Origin: Lachnospiraceae bacterium | GTDB taxonomy: Bacteria > Bacillota > Clostridia > Lachnospirales > Lachnospiraceae | Length of the DNA stretch: 8,686 nucleotides | Assembly: GCA_009774585.1 (NCBI GenBank) | Contig: VSOA01000033.1 | Span: 1 to 8,686 of the forward strand | Direction: 5' to 3' | Shown here: piece by piece, positions 1 through 5,597 of the stretch | Layout of the letters: every line of letters begins with the position of its first letter | How positions within the stretch are numbered: the stretch's first letter is position 1 | Translations under genes and position numbers: made by a program | The notes under the pieces: generated by a model | Told to the model about the DNA's origin: nothing | Database searches by the model: none | The model's input: only the letters and a program-made list of their open reading frames with translations

Positions 1-259
1 GTCGTATGTATGGTATTAATAAAATAAGAAGCGCGACTGCGAGTAATCCGACTCCTAATGTAAACGATACAACACATAATCCGAGCACTATAACTTCAAG
101 CAATGCAAACGTCACGGTTACAATTAAATGAATCAGTCTTTCATGCTGGAAAAAGGATATTTGGACCAAATGCTCCCGTATCACACTCTCCCAATCCAAG
201 TTATCCTGTTGTAACAAATCGTCTATATACTTTCTGTAATCCAAGATTCGCCGTTCCAT
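1..259 (-). CDS. Small membrane protein, partial (C-terminus off the left edge)
   Basis: About 86 residues are visible, read from an ATG at 259 whose upstream AAGGGGG (about 6 nt away) is a good ribosome site; an in-frame ATG at 265 would overlap that site and is less likely. The first ~45 residues are charged and hydrophilic (MERRILDYRKYIDDLLQQDN, then a WESV..EH segment). Two hydrophobic stretches then follow closely (LIHLIVTVTFALLEVIVLGL and CVVSFTLGVGLLAVALLILL), consistent with a two-helix membrane hairpin. I recognise the general type as a short, widespread but uncharacterised membrane protein of Lachnospiraceae; this is recollection, not a search. It has its own promoter and is separated from the upstream XRE gene by a terminator, so it is a separate transcription unit. 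Function unknown. Confidence 0.8.
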   Translation of the reverse strand, partial: MERRILDYRKYIDDLLQQDNLDWESVIREHLVQISFFQHERLIHLIVTVTFALLEVIVLGLCVVSFTLGVGLLAVALLILLIPYIR

Positions 260-311
260 AAGCATCCCCCTTGTCTATCGGTTAATAGATTCACCTTCGC
301 ATATGTTTCAC

Positions 312-340
312 ATTATATCACTTATTTATGATTCATAATA
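312..340 (-). promoter_or_regulatory. Probable sigma-A promoter (extended -10) of the membrane protein gene
   Basis: Read on the minus strand, TGATATAAT (320-312) is a perfect extended -10 element (TGn-TATAAT). The -35 position (340-335, TATTAT) is a poor match, as is common when an extended -10 is present. The predicted start near 305 gives a 5' leader of about 45 nt before the ATG at 259. It lies downstream of the XRE terminator, which supports independent transcription. Confidence 0.55.
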
Positions 341-418
341 TGTTTTTTTTGCTATTTCTTGTCTTTTCCTGTCACTTTTATTGATATTTGTTCGTATATA
401 GGTACAAAGGGGAATAAG

Positions 419-447
419 CAAAAAAAGCGCCCCTTATTGAGGCGCTT
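419..447 (-). terminator. Intrinsic terminator of the XRE regulator gene
   Basis: On the minus strand AAGCGCC (447-441), a 9-nt loop, GGCGCTT (431-425) and a run of T (426-420) form a perfect 7-bp GC-rich hairpin followed by a U-tract. It begins 10 bases after the TAA stop of the XRE gene at 457. It also insulates the membrane protein gene downstream. Confidence 0.9.
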
Positions 448-456
448 AGAAACCTA

Positions 457-1707
457 TTAATTACAAATATTTGCCATTGCCTTTTGTATATAAGACAGCG
501 CAAGTCGTTCCTGCTCACTGCTTCTGCGCAGCATTTCGATTATATAATTTCTTTTTTCTTTCAGTAAATCCTTAGAAAAGGAATCTCGCTGATGAGCAAT
601 CGTGGCAATCTCCGTTGCAAAGGATAAGATACTATCATATTGACTTATCGCCATAGCCATTAATTCCTTATCAATATCGGCAATAATATCTATACATAAT
701 TCAAAAAACTGTTTGGTTCTTAATTTATTTTCATAATGAATAAATGCATGCGGGAAAACACATTCCATTTGATCTGCATTCTTTCTGTTTTCTTCCCTTA
801 ACAAATCACACCAGTTCTGGTAAATGACCATACCGTAGCCTTGCATTTGATCTTCACCACACTGATCGTTATTTAATAACAAAGTAATTCCCCGAGAGAG
901 TGCATTCGTACACGCCTTATCTAACGGCATTTTTCCATTTATAAACTTAAATGTCATCATGTCACAGTCAAGTTTATACCAACCGGCATATTGATTGAGC
1001 CGATCAAAGTTCAGACTCGCATTTTTCTGATCGTCTCCTTCCAAAAATCCTAATCCCGTTAAAGTTTGTCCATAGTCGGAAAAACCAACGGCAAAAATCA
1101 TATCCGTATACTCTTTAGGAATAATGACAACCGGATAACCATGTTCAATTTGATTACAAGCAAGTGCAATAAATTCATTTTCCGAATAATCCGTCTGTGA
1201 ATGAATTTCATAATCTAACCCATATATAGCAAAGCTGTCATGAACCCATTCCTCCGGTGCATATGAATATCCAAAACAAATATTCGTAATGGCTGACTGT
1301 AAAATATATTCTGCATCGTCATTTATTTGACGGTTTTTATTATCTCTGCGCTGCTCCAATCCAAAAAACAACTTTAACGCAGTCAAAGCTGAAGCCGCGG
1401 AAATGCTTTTCGGCCACTCCGGACCTGAATAATCGGCTACGGGAATTCTTGGCTTAACAACAAATTCATAATTGAAGTCCATGCTGCGCAAAACGCTGGC
1501 CGCTGGATTAAGCATTCTGTCTACAGAACAATTAAAAAGTTTGGATAACTCGCAAAGCAGCGCTACCTCAGGCACTGCTTTTCCATTCTCCCATTTGCTG
1601 ACCGCCTGAGGTGAAACTTTCAGTTTCTCCGCCAGCCGTTCTTGAGTATATTTATTTCTGATCCGCAGACGTGCAATTTGCTTACCCGTTTCTTTCGCAT
1701 CAAGCAT
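457..1707 (-). CDS. XRE-family transcriptional regulator with C-terminal C39/BtrH-like domain
   Basis: 416 residues. An XRE/Cro helix-turn-helix occupies residues about 9-66: the recognition-helix signature SPQAVSKWENGKAVPE is at 32-47, with KLFNCSVDRML closing the domain. A single large domain follows (about 78-300). Its pattern, SAASALTALKLFFG at 102-116 and then PVVIIPKEYTDMIFAVGF at 192-209 followed by a DYGQTLTGLGF strand pair, resembles papain-like C39/BtrH-type folds. However, the position where a catalytic Cys would sit near the N-terminus and the His before the VGF strand appear to be replaced, so I infer a non-catalytic ligand-sensing domain. The C-terminal ~100 residues are helical. 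The ATG at 1707 is preceded by AAAGGAG with a 9-nt spacer. The gene is monocistronic: promoter at 1760-1788, terminator at 419-447. TACTAT repeats around the promoter suggest autoregulation. The HTH call is firm; the C39/BtrH resemblance is tentative, and the ligand and targets are unknown. Confidence 0.9.
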   Translation of the reverse strand: MLDAKETGKQIARLRIRNKYTQERLAEKLKVSPQAVSKWENGKAVPEVALLCELSKLFNCSVDRMLNPAASVLRSMDFNYEFVVKPRIPVADYSGPEWPKSISAASALTALKLFFGLEQRRDNKNRQINDDAEYILQSAITNICFGYSYAPEEWVHDSFAIYGLDYEIHSQTDYSENEFIALACNQIEHGYPVVIIPKEYTDMIFAVGFSDYGQTLTGLGFLEGDDQKNASLNFDRLNQYAGWYKLDCDMMTFKFINGKMPLDKACTNALSRGITLLLNNDQCGEDQMQGYGMVIYQNWCDLLREENRKNADQMECVFPHAFIHYENKLRTKQFFELCIDIIADIDKELMAMAISQYDSILSFATEIATIAHQRDSFSKDLLKEKRNYIIEMLRRSSEQERLALSYIQKAMANICN

Positions 1708-1741
1708 ATTCCGTTTCTCCTTTGTTTCTATTTCTGCAACA

Positions 1742-1780
1742 AGTATATACTATGATACAATTATAACTACTATGTACTAT
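1742..1780. promoter_or_regulatory. Candidate operator: three TACTAT repeats and a 10-bp palindrome
   Basis: On the plus strand TACTAT occurs at 1748-1753, 1768-1773 and 1775-1780; the first two are exactly 20 bp apart, two helical turns. AGTATATACT (1742-1751) is a perfect palindrome. The repeats occupy the -35/-10 spacer and the predicted start region of the XRE promoter, the usual position for autorepression by an XRE protein. That it is an operator is inferred from repeat structure and position only; the region is AT-rich, so chance repeats are possible. Confidence 0.4.
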
Positions 1781-1788
1781 AATGCCCA
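1760..1788 (-). promoter_or_regulatory. Probable promoter of the XRE gene
   Basis: Read on the minus strand: -35 TGGGCA (1788-1783, 4 of 6 to consensus), a 17-bp spacer, and a perfect -10 TATAAT (1765-1760). The predicted start near 1753 gives a leader of about 46 nt before the ATG at 1707. Confidence 0.5.
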
Positions 1789-1833
1789 TAGATATCAGGT
1801 TGTTTTTTTAGGAGAAAACTAAACCCACAGTTG

Positions 1834-2271
1834 TTATTTCGTATAAAGAATAGTTCCTTCTGTATCCTGAATAACAATATCTTCTGTCGTGGAACTACCC
1901 ACGGCAGTCGCAACTGCTTCAGCTATCTGCGACAGATTCTCCTCTGCAAGGCTGCTTGTCAGGTCCAAAGAAATTTCAATCTGCGCCGCATCCTCTTCCT
2001 CCGGCAGAGTGACTTTCACGTTCTTGACTTCCGGATATGCTTCAGCGATATCATCTGCAAGGGTATTTTCCAGATACCCCGTATACTTTGCCGACTTTTC
2101 TGCATCAGAGAGCTCTTCTGTAAGACTGTCATCCAGAAGATATGTCTCTGTATCCGATGCAATCGTCATATCATACGGAGTTTTTGTACTCATACCCCCA
2201 AACAGCACAAGCAGTGCGATGGCTAAAATTGCAAAAATAATGATTGCCATGCCAAGACTCTTTTTTTTCAT
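1834..2271 (-). CDS. Membrane-anchored protein with FliF/YscJ-like ring-building motif
   Basis: 145 residues from the ATG at 2271. A TTG at 2292 in frame would add 7 residues but would contain the ribosome site itself (AGAGGA, 2288-2283); the ATG is chosen despite a longish 11-12 nt spacing. The N-terminus is MKKKSLG followed by one transmembrane helix (residues 7-25), with no clear cleavage site, so it is probably an anchored protein with an extracytoplasmic domain. After an acidic linker, residues 62-143 follow the FliF/YscJ ring-building order: helix YLENTLADDI, then VKNVKVTLPEE, then a strand AAQIEISLDL, then helix SLAEENLSQIAEAVATAVG, then EDIVIQDTEGTILY. The last segment closely mimics the FliF pattern of 'VxIVDxxGxLL'. 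The same fold occurs in SpoIIIAG. The protein is far shorter than FliF (~500 aa) and has no second transmembrane helix. It lies 68 bp behind the four-gene cassette on the same strand. The fold assignment is a motif reading; the role is unknown. Confidence 0.8.
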   Translation of the reverse strand: MKKKSLGMAIIIFAILAIALLVLFGGMSTKTPYDMTIASDTETYLLDDSLTEELSDAEKSAKYTGYLENTLADDIAEAYPEVKNVKVTLPEEEDAAQIEISLDLTSSLAEENLSQIAEAVATAVGSSTTEDIVIQDTEGTILYTK

Positions 2272-2339
2272 CTTAATAATCGTTCCTCTCAATTATACAA
2301 AGAATAAATTACTTACTTTTATACTTGTTACGGTTATTT

Positions 2340-3533
2340 CTATAATAATACGTTATTATATCTTTTTACAAGTACATTTCCCAGACTCATATAAAATGTA
2401 TCCATATTTACGGTTTCCCATGTATCGTAATCATATTTGTTCATCGCCTCCGCCATGCTGCGCCTGCGATTACTCAGCTCAATCTCCTGCCGCAGTCTCT
2501 CCGCCGCTTCGCGGCTGTGCTCAAATGCTATCTCACGCCGTGCCGCCTGCTTCTCTCGTTTTGCTTTGTTGATAGCGTTTACCTGTGCCACCCTCTCTGG
2601 TGAATCACTGCACCCGCATATGTAAGTCACCGTTCCATCCTTGTGTACTACTACCCCCGCCGGTTCAAACACAAGTCCCATCGACGCGCACCTCGCCGTC
2701 TCCCGCGGAATAATAGTGTCAAAGAAATAATCTATTTTCTGTTCATAATAAGCCGCTTTCTTCGGGTCATTCGCCATTTCTTCCAAAATATTCGGCGCAA
2801 TCACCACATCATTCCCACTCATGCTCTTTCCTAATTTCTCAAGCGTCTTCTGATCTTTTGGCACATCTTTGATCGTTACTTTGCCATATTTGGATTCCAG
2901 GTATTTCCGGTAGGTATCTACTCCTAACGCCGTATCTGTAACCGTGCCGCTTTCCAAAATACTGCCCTTGTGAAATGCGGATGTTCTCTTTTGACTGATA
3001 CTTAGTATACCGCTGATCCACTTGTCATACCGCATATAGCCGTTCCAGCAGCCGAGTGTCTGCATATCCTTCATTAACGCATACGCCACTGACAGATAAT
3101 CTGTCTTTGCTCCATAAGAAGCATTCTTCATTTTATCCTTTAACACAGACATTGTCAAAAAATTACTGTCTGATCGATTACCGGTATGCGCATTCAGTGC
3201 AAGCAGCTCACGATATGAGCAGTGATTCGGGTTTACTTTGCTTACGTCTATCGTCTGTTCATATTCATTTCCGTTTTCATCAACACCCCTTACCAGATAC
3301 AACGGATTTTCATCAGAATACCCTTCCGCCCGATATACATTTGCGCTTTCCCCCGTAGCCGCATCACAGATAGAGAAAAGAGCATCCGGGTCAATCGTCA
3401 CCCGATGCCCTCCGGAGAAAGATACTTCTGCGACCGTCGCTCTAAAGTCTGCTTTATGGCTGTCACCTATATTTTTACCGGAAACCGGTCTGCTATTTTG
3501 ATAATAATGATATCCCAATCCATTAATTGCCAT
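2340..3533 (-). CDS. Uncharacterised cassette protein D, 397 aa (module plus long C-terminal extension)
   Basis: The last and largest of four cassette genes. It starts at the ATG at 3533 behind AGGGAG and only 24 bp after the preceding gene, so it is co-transcribed. The N-terminus MAINGLG matches the M-x-I-x-G-[IL]-G start of its paralogues and has no signal peptide or membrane segment. F30 sits in a short helix (DFRATVAEV) equivalent to FADxVxxA of the others. The shared module spans about 75-172: ENPLYLVRGVDENGNEYEQT, SKVNPNHC, H116, then KTDYLSVAYALMKDM and GYMRYDKW. Unique to this member are a second domain at about 205-310 (VVIAPNILEEMANDPKKAAY, then PAGVVVHKDGTVTYICGC) and a highly charged Arg/Glu/Lys-rich helix at 311-363, probably a coiled coil. 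I recall similar 'VVIAPNILEEMA' proteins in Firmicutes annotated only as domains of unknown function. No function is assigned. Confidence 0.88.
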   Translation of the reverse strand: MAINGLGYHYYQNSRPVSGKNIGDSHKADFRATVAEVSFSGGHRVTIDPDALFSICDAATGESANVYRAEGYSDENPLYLVRGVDENGNEYEQTIDVSKVNPNHCSYRELLALNAHTGNRSDSNFLTMSVLKDKMKNASYGAKTDYLSVAYALMKDMQTLGCWNGYMRYDKWISGILSISQKRTSAFHKGSILESGTVTDTALGVDTYRKYLESKYGKVTIKDVPKDQKTLEKLGKSMSGNDVVIAPNILEEMANDPKKAAYYEQKIDYFFDTIIPRETARCASMGLVFEPAGVVVHKDGTVTYICGCSDSPERVAQVNAINKAKREKQAARREIAFEHSREAAERLRQEIELSNRRRSMAEAMNKYDYDTWETVNMDTFYMSLGNVLVKRYNNVLL

Positions 3534-3557
3534 TGTCCACTTCTCCCTATTTCATAT

Positions 3558-4109
3558 TTATATTTTTCTACGCATGAAATCCCAATACGCCTGCATACTG
3601 TATCGGTAGTATGCTTCAGCCCTCTTCTGGCTTAAAAGCCGCATATCGCTAATCTGTTTTTGAAACATATCCATAAAATTCGTCCGGTCATGTAATCCCA
3701 TCGTCCCGGTTTCCATCGGAAGGGAAGAAAGACCTCCTCGTTTGTCTACTCCCAGATGCGCCTCCAGCGCTCGCATCTCCACAATCGTCGCGCATTTAGG
3801 ATTAATTTTGTTGATATGTATGGTCTGCTCAAACTCATCACCGTTTTCATCTACTCCCTTTGCAATGACTGTCGGATCCTCTTCCGTTGAATGTTCCGCA
3901 TATTTGAGATAAAAGGACAAGCCTGTGCCATTTCCGCCAGAGTACAGCGTATCTTCCTCTGGTATATAAACCTGATATGTTTTCGGTACACCTGCCGCAC
4001 GGTCTAACTGTCCGGCAAAACCTTTTTGTATCGTAGCCCGTTCTGCTGTCTTTCCTGCTCTGCACCCCGTCATCGGATAACCTGCATTTCCTATTCCGTT
4101 AATATACAT
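3558..4109 (-). CDS. Uncharacterised cassette protein C, 183 aa
   Basis: Starts at the ATG at 4109 with AGGGAGCAGGG upstream and ends 24 bp before gene D. MYINGIG at the N-terminus and GFAGQLDRA at 30-38 place it in the cassette family. The shared module is at about 78-178: KGVDENGDEFEQTIHINK, NPKC, H118, and the C-terminal helical part RTNFMDMFQKQISDM with AEAYYRYSM. It ends immediately after this module (RRKI), so it is the short form of gene D. It is soluble and hydrophilic, with no signal peptide. The 70 bp in front of it may hold a weak extra promoter, so C and D may be partly uncoupled from A and B. Function unknown. Confidence 0.87.
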   Translation of the reverse strand: MYINGIGNAGYPMTGCRAGKTAERATIQKGFAGQLDRAAGVPKTYQVYIPEEDTLYSGGNGTGLSFYLKYAEHSTEEDPTVIAKGVDENGDEFEQTIHINKINPKCATIVEMRALEAHLGVDKRGGLSSLPMETGTMGLHDRTNFMDMFQKQISDMRLLSQKRAEAYYRYSMQAYWDFMRRKI

Positions 4110-4129
4110 TTTCCCTGCTCCCTTTTAAA

Positions 4130-4165
4130 CTTTTTATTGTATGGCACTGTTATCATTGCTCCAAG
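4130..4165 (-). promoter_or_regulatory. Possible weak internal promoter before gene C
   Basis: In the 70-bp gap before gene C, the minus strand carries TTGGAG, 17 bp, then TACAAT. The -10 matches 5 of 6, but the -35 only 3 of 6. It could supply transcription of genes C and D independently. The match is weak and may be chance. Confidence 0.25.
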
Positions 4166-4179
4166 TTTCAATGTAATTC

Positions 4180-4713
4180 TCAAAGCCTCTTGAGAAATTC
4201 CTGATAAAACAGCTTCTCCTTCATTCTGTTCTCAATCTGCTCCGCCGTTCTTCCACGGCCCGCATCTAAGGGGTGTTCCAACGCATACAGCGCTTCTTTT
4301 GCCGCCCGTATTGCTGACTGCACGGAATTACCTAACAAATCGCATACACCGTTACCATGATATCCTTTTTCCACTCTACGCACCATAAGCTGCGAAATAT
4401 GGCTTAGCTTGCCCGAATTGGAAACGCCCATACCGTCTATTCCCGCCACATCTGCCGCATCCATCCATGCCTGCTTTACTCTTTGCGGCGCATTGGGCGC
4501 AATCTGGTCAAAAACCTGTTCGCGATACTGTCTGGCAGTTTTCTTTGTTCTGCCATCCGTCTCCGTGTCAAATGATTTCCCTGCGGCGCCTGCTTTGGAA
4601 ACTGCATCTGCAAAAGCCTCATGGGCATCCCTATCCTTCCGCGTATATTCCTTATGTTGTTCGTTATAGTTCCGGTTATTCCATTGATCCGGCGACAATA
4701 CTCCTACTCCCAT
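4180..4713 (-). CDS. Uncharacterised cassette protein B, 177 aa
   Basis: Starts at the ATG at 4713 with AAGGAG 8 nt upstream, that site overlapping the 3' end of gene A, and lies 15 bp after A's stop: tight co-transcription. It is the odd member. The N-terminus is MGVGVLS, not M-x-I-x-G-I-G, and the GVDENG module is missing. Yet EAFADAVSKA (32-41) is almost identical to FADKVNQAA of gene A. The body is probably all-helical: FDQIAPNAPQRVKQAWMDAA (68-87), a Gly-rich turn GIDGMG, then SHISQLMVRRVEKG and SAIRAAKEALYALEHPLD. There is no signal peptide, membrane segment or recognisable catalytic motif. It may be a partner of the A/C/D proteins. Function unknown. Confidence 0.86.
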   Translation of the reverse strand: MGVGVLSPDQWNNRNYNEQHKEYTRKDRDAHEAFADAVSKAGAAGKSFDTETDGRTKKTARQYREQVFDQIAPNAPQRVKQAWMDAADVAGIDGMGVSNSGKLSHISQLMVRRVEKGYHGNGVCDLLGNSVQSAIRAAKEALYALEHPLDAGRGRTAEQIENRMKEKLFYQEFLKRL

Positions 4714-4728
4714 CTCATTCTCTCCTTG

Positions 4729-5361
4729 TCATCTTCCTGCCTGTTCCATAAATCCTAACAATTTCTTATAATCCAAATACCCCTTCATGTTATGCGCATC
4801 GTACTGCATCTGCATAAAGTCCCTAATGATTTCTACCCAGTCGGTCTTCTCAAGCACATTACCCGCATCATACTTCTGCTGTTCGGTCTGATAATAGGAA
4901 CGAACACCCGCAAACTTCAGAAACGCATTCGGGCACTGCCCACTGTTGCTTAAGTGCCACGCGTATGCCGACATATCTATTTCATCGCAATTTTCAAGAT
5001 TAATTTTAGAAATATCTACCATCCTCTCAGTCATATTACCGTCTGCACCCCACATCTTTACGTGATAGACCGGATTTGCCGCGTCAAAATCCCGCGGTTT
5101 ATATACTGCCATGCTTACCCCCGTCAGGGCATTTACCGATGAACCCACCACCGTCTCCCCCTCGTCCGCGTCATTTTTGCCATGCAGTACAAGCGGCTGT
5201 GCAGTGCCTGCTGCCTGTGCCGCCTGATTGACTTTGTCGGCAAAAGCCGGCTGCTTTGTATTCTCACTTATCCTTGCAGTTTTGTTATCTGCTCCGCCGC
5301 GCTGTGTTCTCCCTGCGTGATACCATGCAGGATTACTCGCTCCTATTCCAGATATGCTCAT
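4729..5361 (-). CDS. Uncharacterised cassette protein A, 210 aa (first gene)
   Basis: The first gene of the cassette. The ATG at 5361 has a strong GGAGG 9 nt upstream. The N-terminal ~38 residues are Gly/Asn/Thr/Arg-rich and look disordered (MSISGIGASNP, then AGRTQRGGADN), followed by AFADKVNQAAQA (39-50). The module is at about 95-205: ANPVYHVKMWGADGN, ERMVDISKIN, C125, H136, then KTDWVEIIRDFMQMQ and GYLDYKKLLGFM. This aligns by eye with gene D along its whole length up to D's residue ~178, so A, C and D are paralogues. There is no signal peptide or membrane segment. A leader with a terminator-like hairpin and a nine-codon reading frame precede it, and the divergent MerR promoter lies about 175 bp upstream. 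Function unknown. Confidence 0.87.
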   Translation of the reverse strand: MSISGIGASNPAWYHAGRTQRGGADNKTARISENTKQPAFADKVNQAAQAAGTAQPLVLHGKNDADEGETVVGSSVNALTGVSMAVYKPRDFDAANPVYHVKMWGADGNMTERMVDISKINLENCDEIDMSAYAWHLSNSGQCPNAFLKFAGVRSYYQTEQQKYDAGNVLEKTDWVEIIRDFMQMQYDAHNMKGYLDYKKLLGFMEQAGR

Positions 5362-5387
5362 CTTTCAAGTCCTCCATTATTTTTCAT
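5358..5387 (-). CDS. Possible nine-codon leader peptide coupled to gene A
   Basis: ATG at 5387, peptide MKNNGGLER, stop TGA at 5360-5358 overlapping the ATG of gene A as ATGA. An AAAGGATA-like ribosome site (5404-5397) lies about 10 nt upstream. It contains gene A's own GGAGG. The arrangement would allow translational coupling, but a nine-codon frame can easily arise by chance. Confidence 0.2.
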   Translation of the reverse strand: MKNNGGLER

Positions 5388-5456
5388 AGCACACAATATC
5401 CTTTATCAGTAATACGAATCATTCTTCCCAAAAGTTTCATCACAAAAATAAAATTC

Positions 5457-5492
5457 CCTGCGAAACAGCCAAAAATACGCTGTTTTTGCAGG
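5457..5492 (-). terminator. Terminator-like hairpin in the leader of the cassette
   Basis: Arms CCTGC/GCAGG (5457-5461 with 5488-5492) and AAACAGC/GCTGTTT (5463-5469 with 5479-5485) form a 12-bp stem with a 1x2 internal loop and a 9-nt loop. On the minus strand the stem is followed by GAATTTTATTTTTG, an imperfect U-tract; on the plus strand no U-tract follows. It lies about 96 bp upstream of gene A in the reading direction, so it may be an attenuator of the cassette or may stop transcription entering from the MerR side. The hairpin is directly visible; its role is inferred. Confidence 0.5.
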
Positions 5493-5536
5493 ATTGTGTT
5501 ACAAAATGCAAAGTTTATGTCATGAAATAATTACGG

Positions 5537-5567
5537 TTGACTCTTCCGTTAGGGAATCGTTTATAAT
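5537..5567 (+). promoter_or_regulatory. MerR-type promoter with 19-bp spacer and operator dyad
   Basis: -35 TTGACT (5537-5542) and -10 TATAAT (5562-5567) are separated by 19 bp, the hallmark of promoters activated by MerR-family proteins, which untwist an over-long spacer. Within it, half-sites ACTCTTCC (5540-5547) and GGAATCGT (5553-5560) form a dyad matching at 6 of 8 positions around GTTAG. The predicted start near 5574 gives a ~24-nt leader. The position directly before the merR-like gene implies autoregulation. Confidence 0.85.
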
Positions 5568-5597
5568 AAGTATATTATCATTAAGAAGGAGTTCACC

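Noticed and set aside
1754..1783. Plus-strand promoter (TATAAT at 1778-1783)
   Set aside because: The -35 is poor and no plus-strand gene follows; the -10-like sequence is part of the repeated TACTAT element.
1784..1833. Terminator behind the ring-motif gene
   Set aside because: The T-run on the plus strand near 1800-1808 is not preceded by a GC stem, and the minus strand shows only an AT-rich imperfect pairing, so no terminator is called.
2272..2292. TTG start adding seven residues to the ring-motif protein
   Set aside because: The ribosome site AGAGGA would lie inside this extension, and the Lys-rich MKKK start before the transmembrane helix is the natural N-terminus.
1889..2572. Open frame of 227 codons on the plus strand
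   Set aside because: It runs antisense across the ring-motif gene and the end of gene D, has no ribosome site, and its sequence is Ser/Arg-rich low-complexity as expected from an antisense shadow.
5388..5597. Flagellar sigma (TAAA-N15-GCCGATAT) promoter or c-di-GMP riboswitch before the cassette
   Set aside because: Looked for because of the ring-motif protein, but no acceptable match to either was found on the minus strand.
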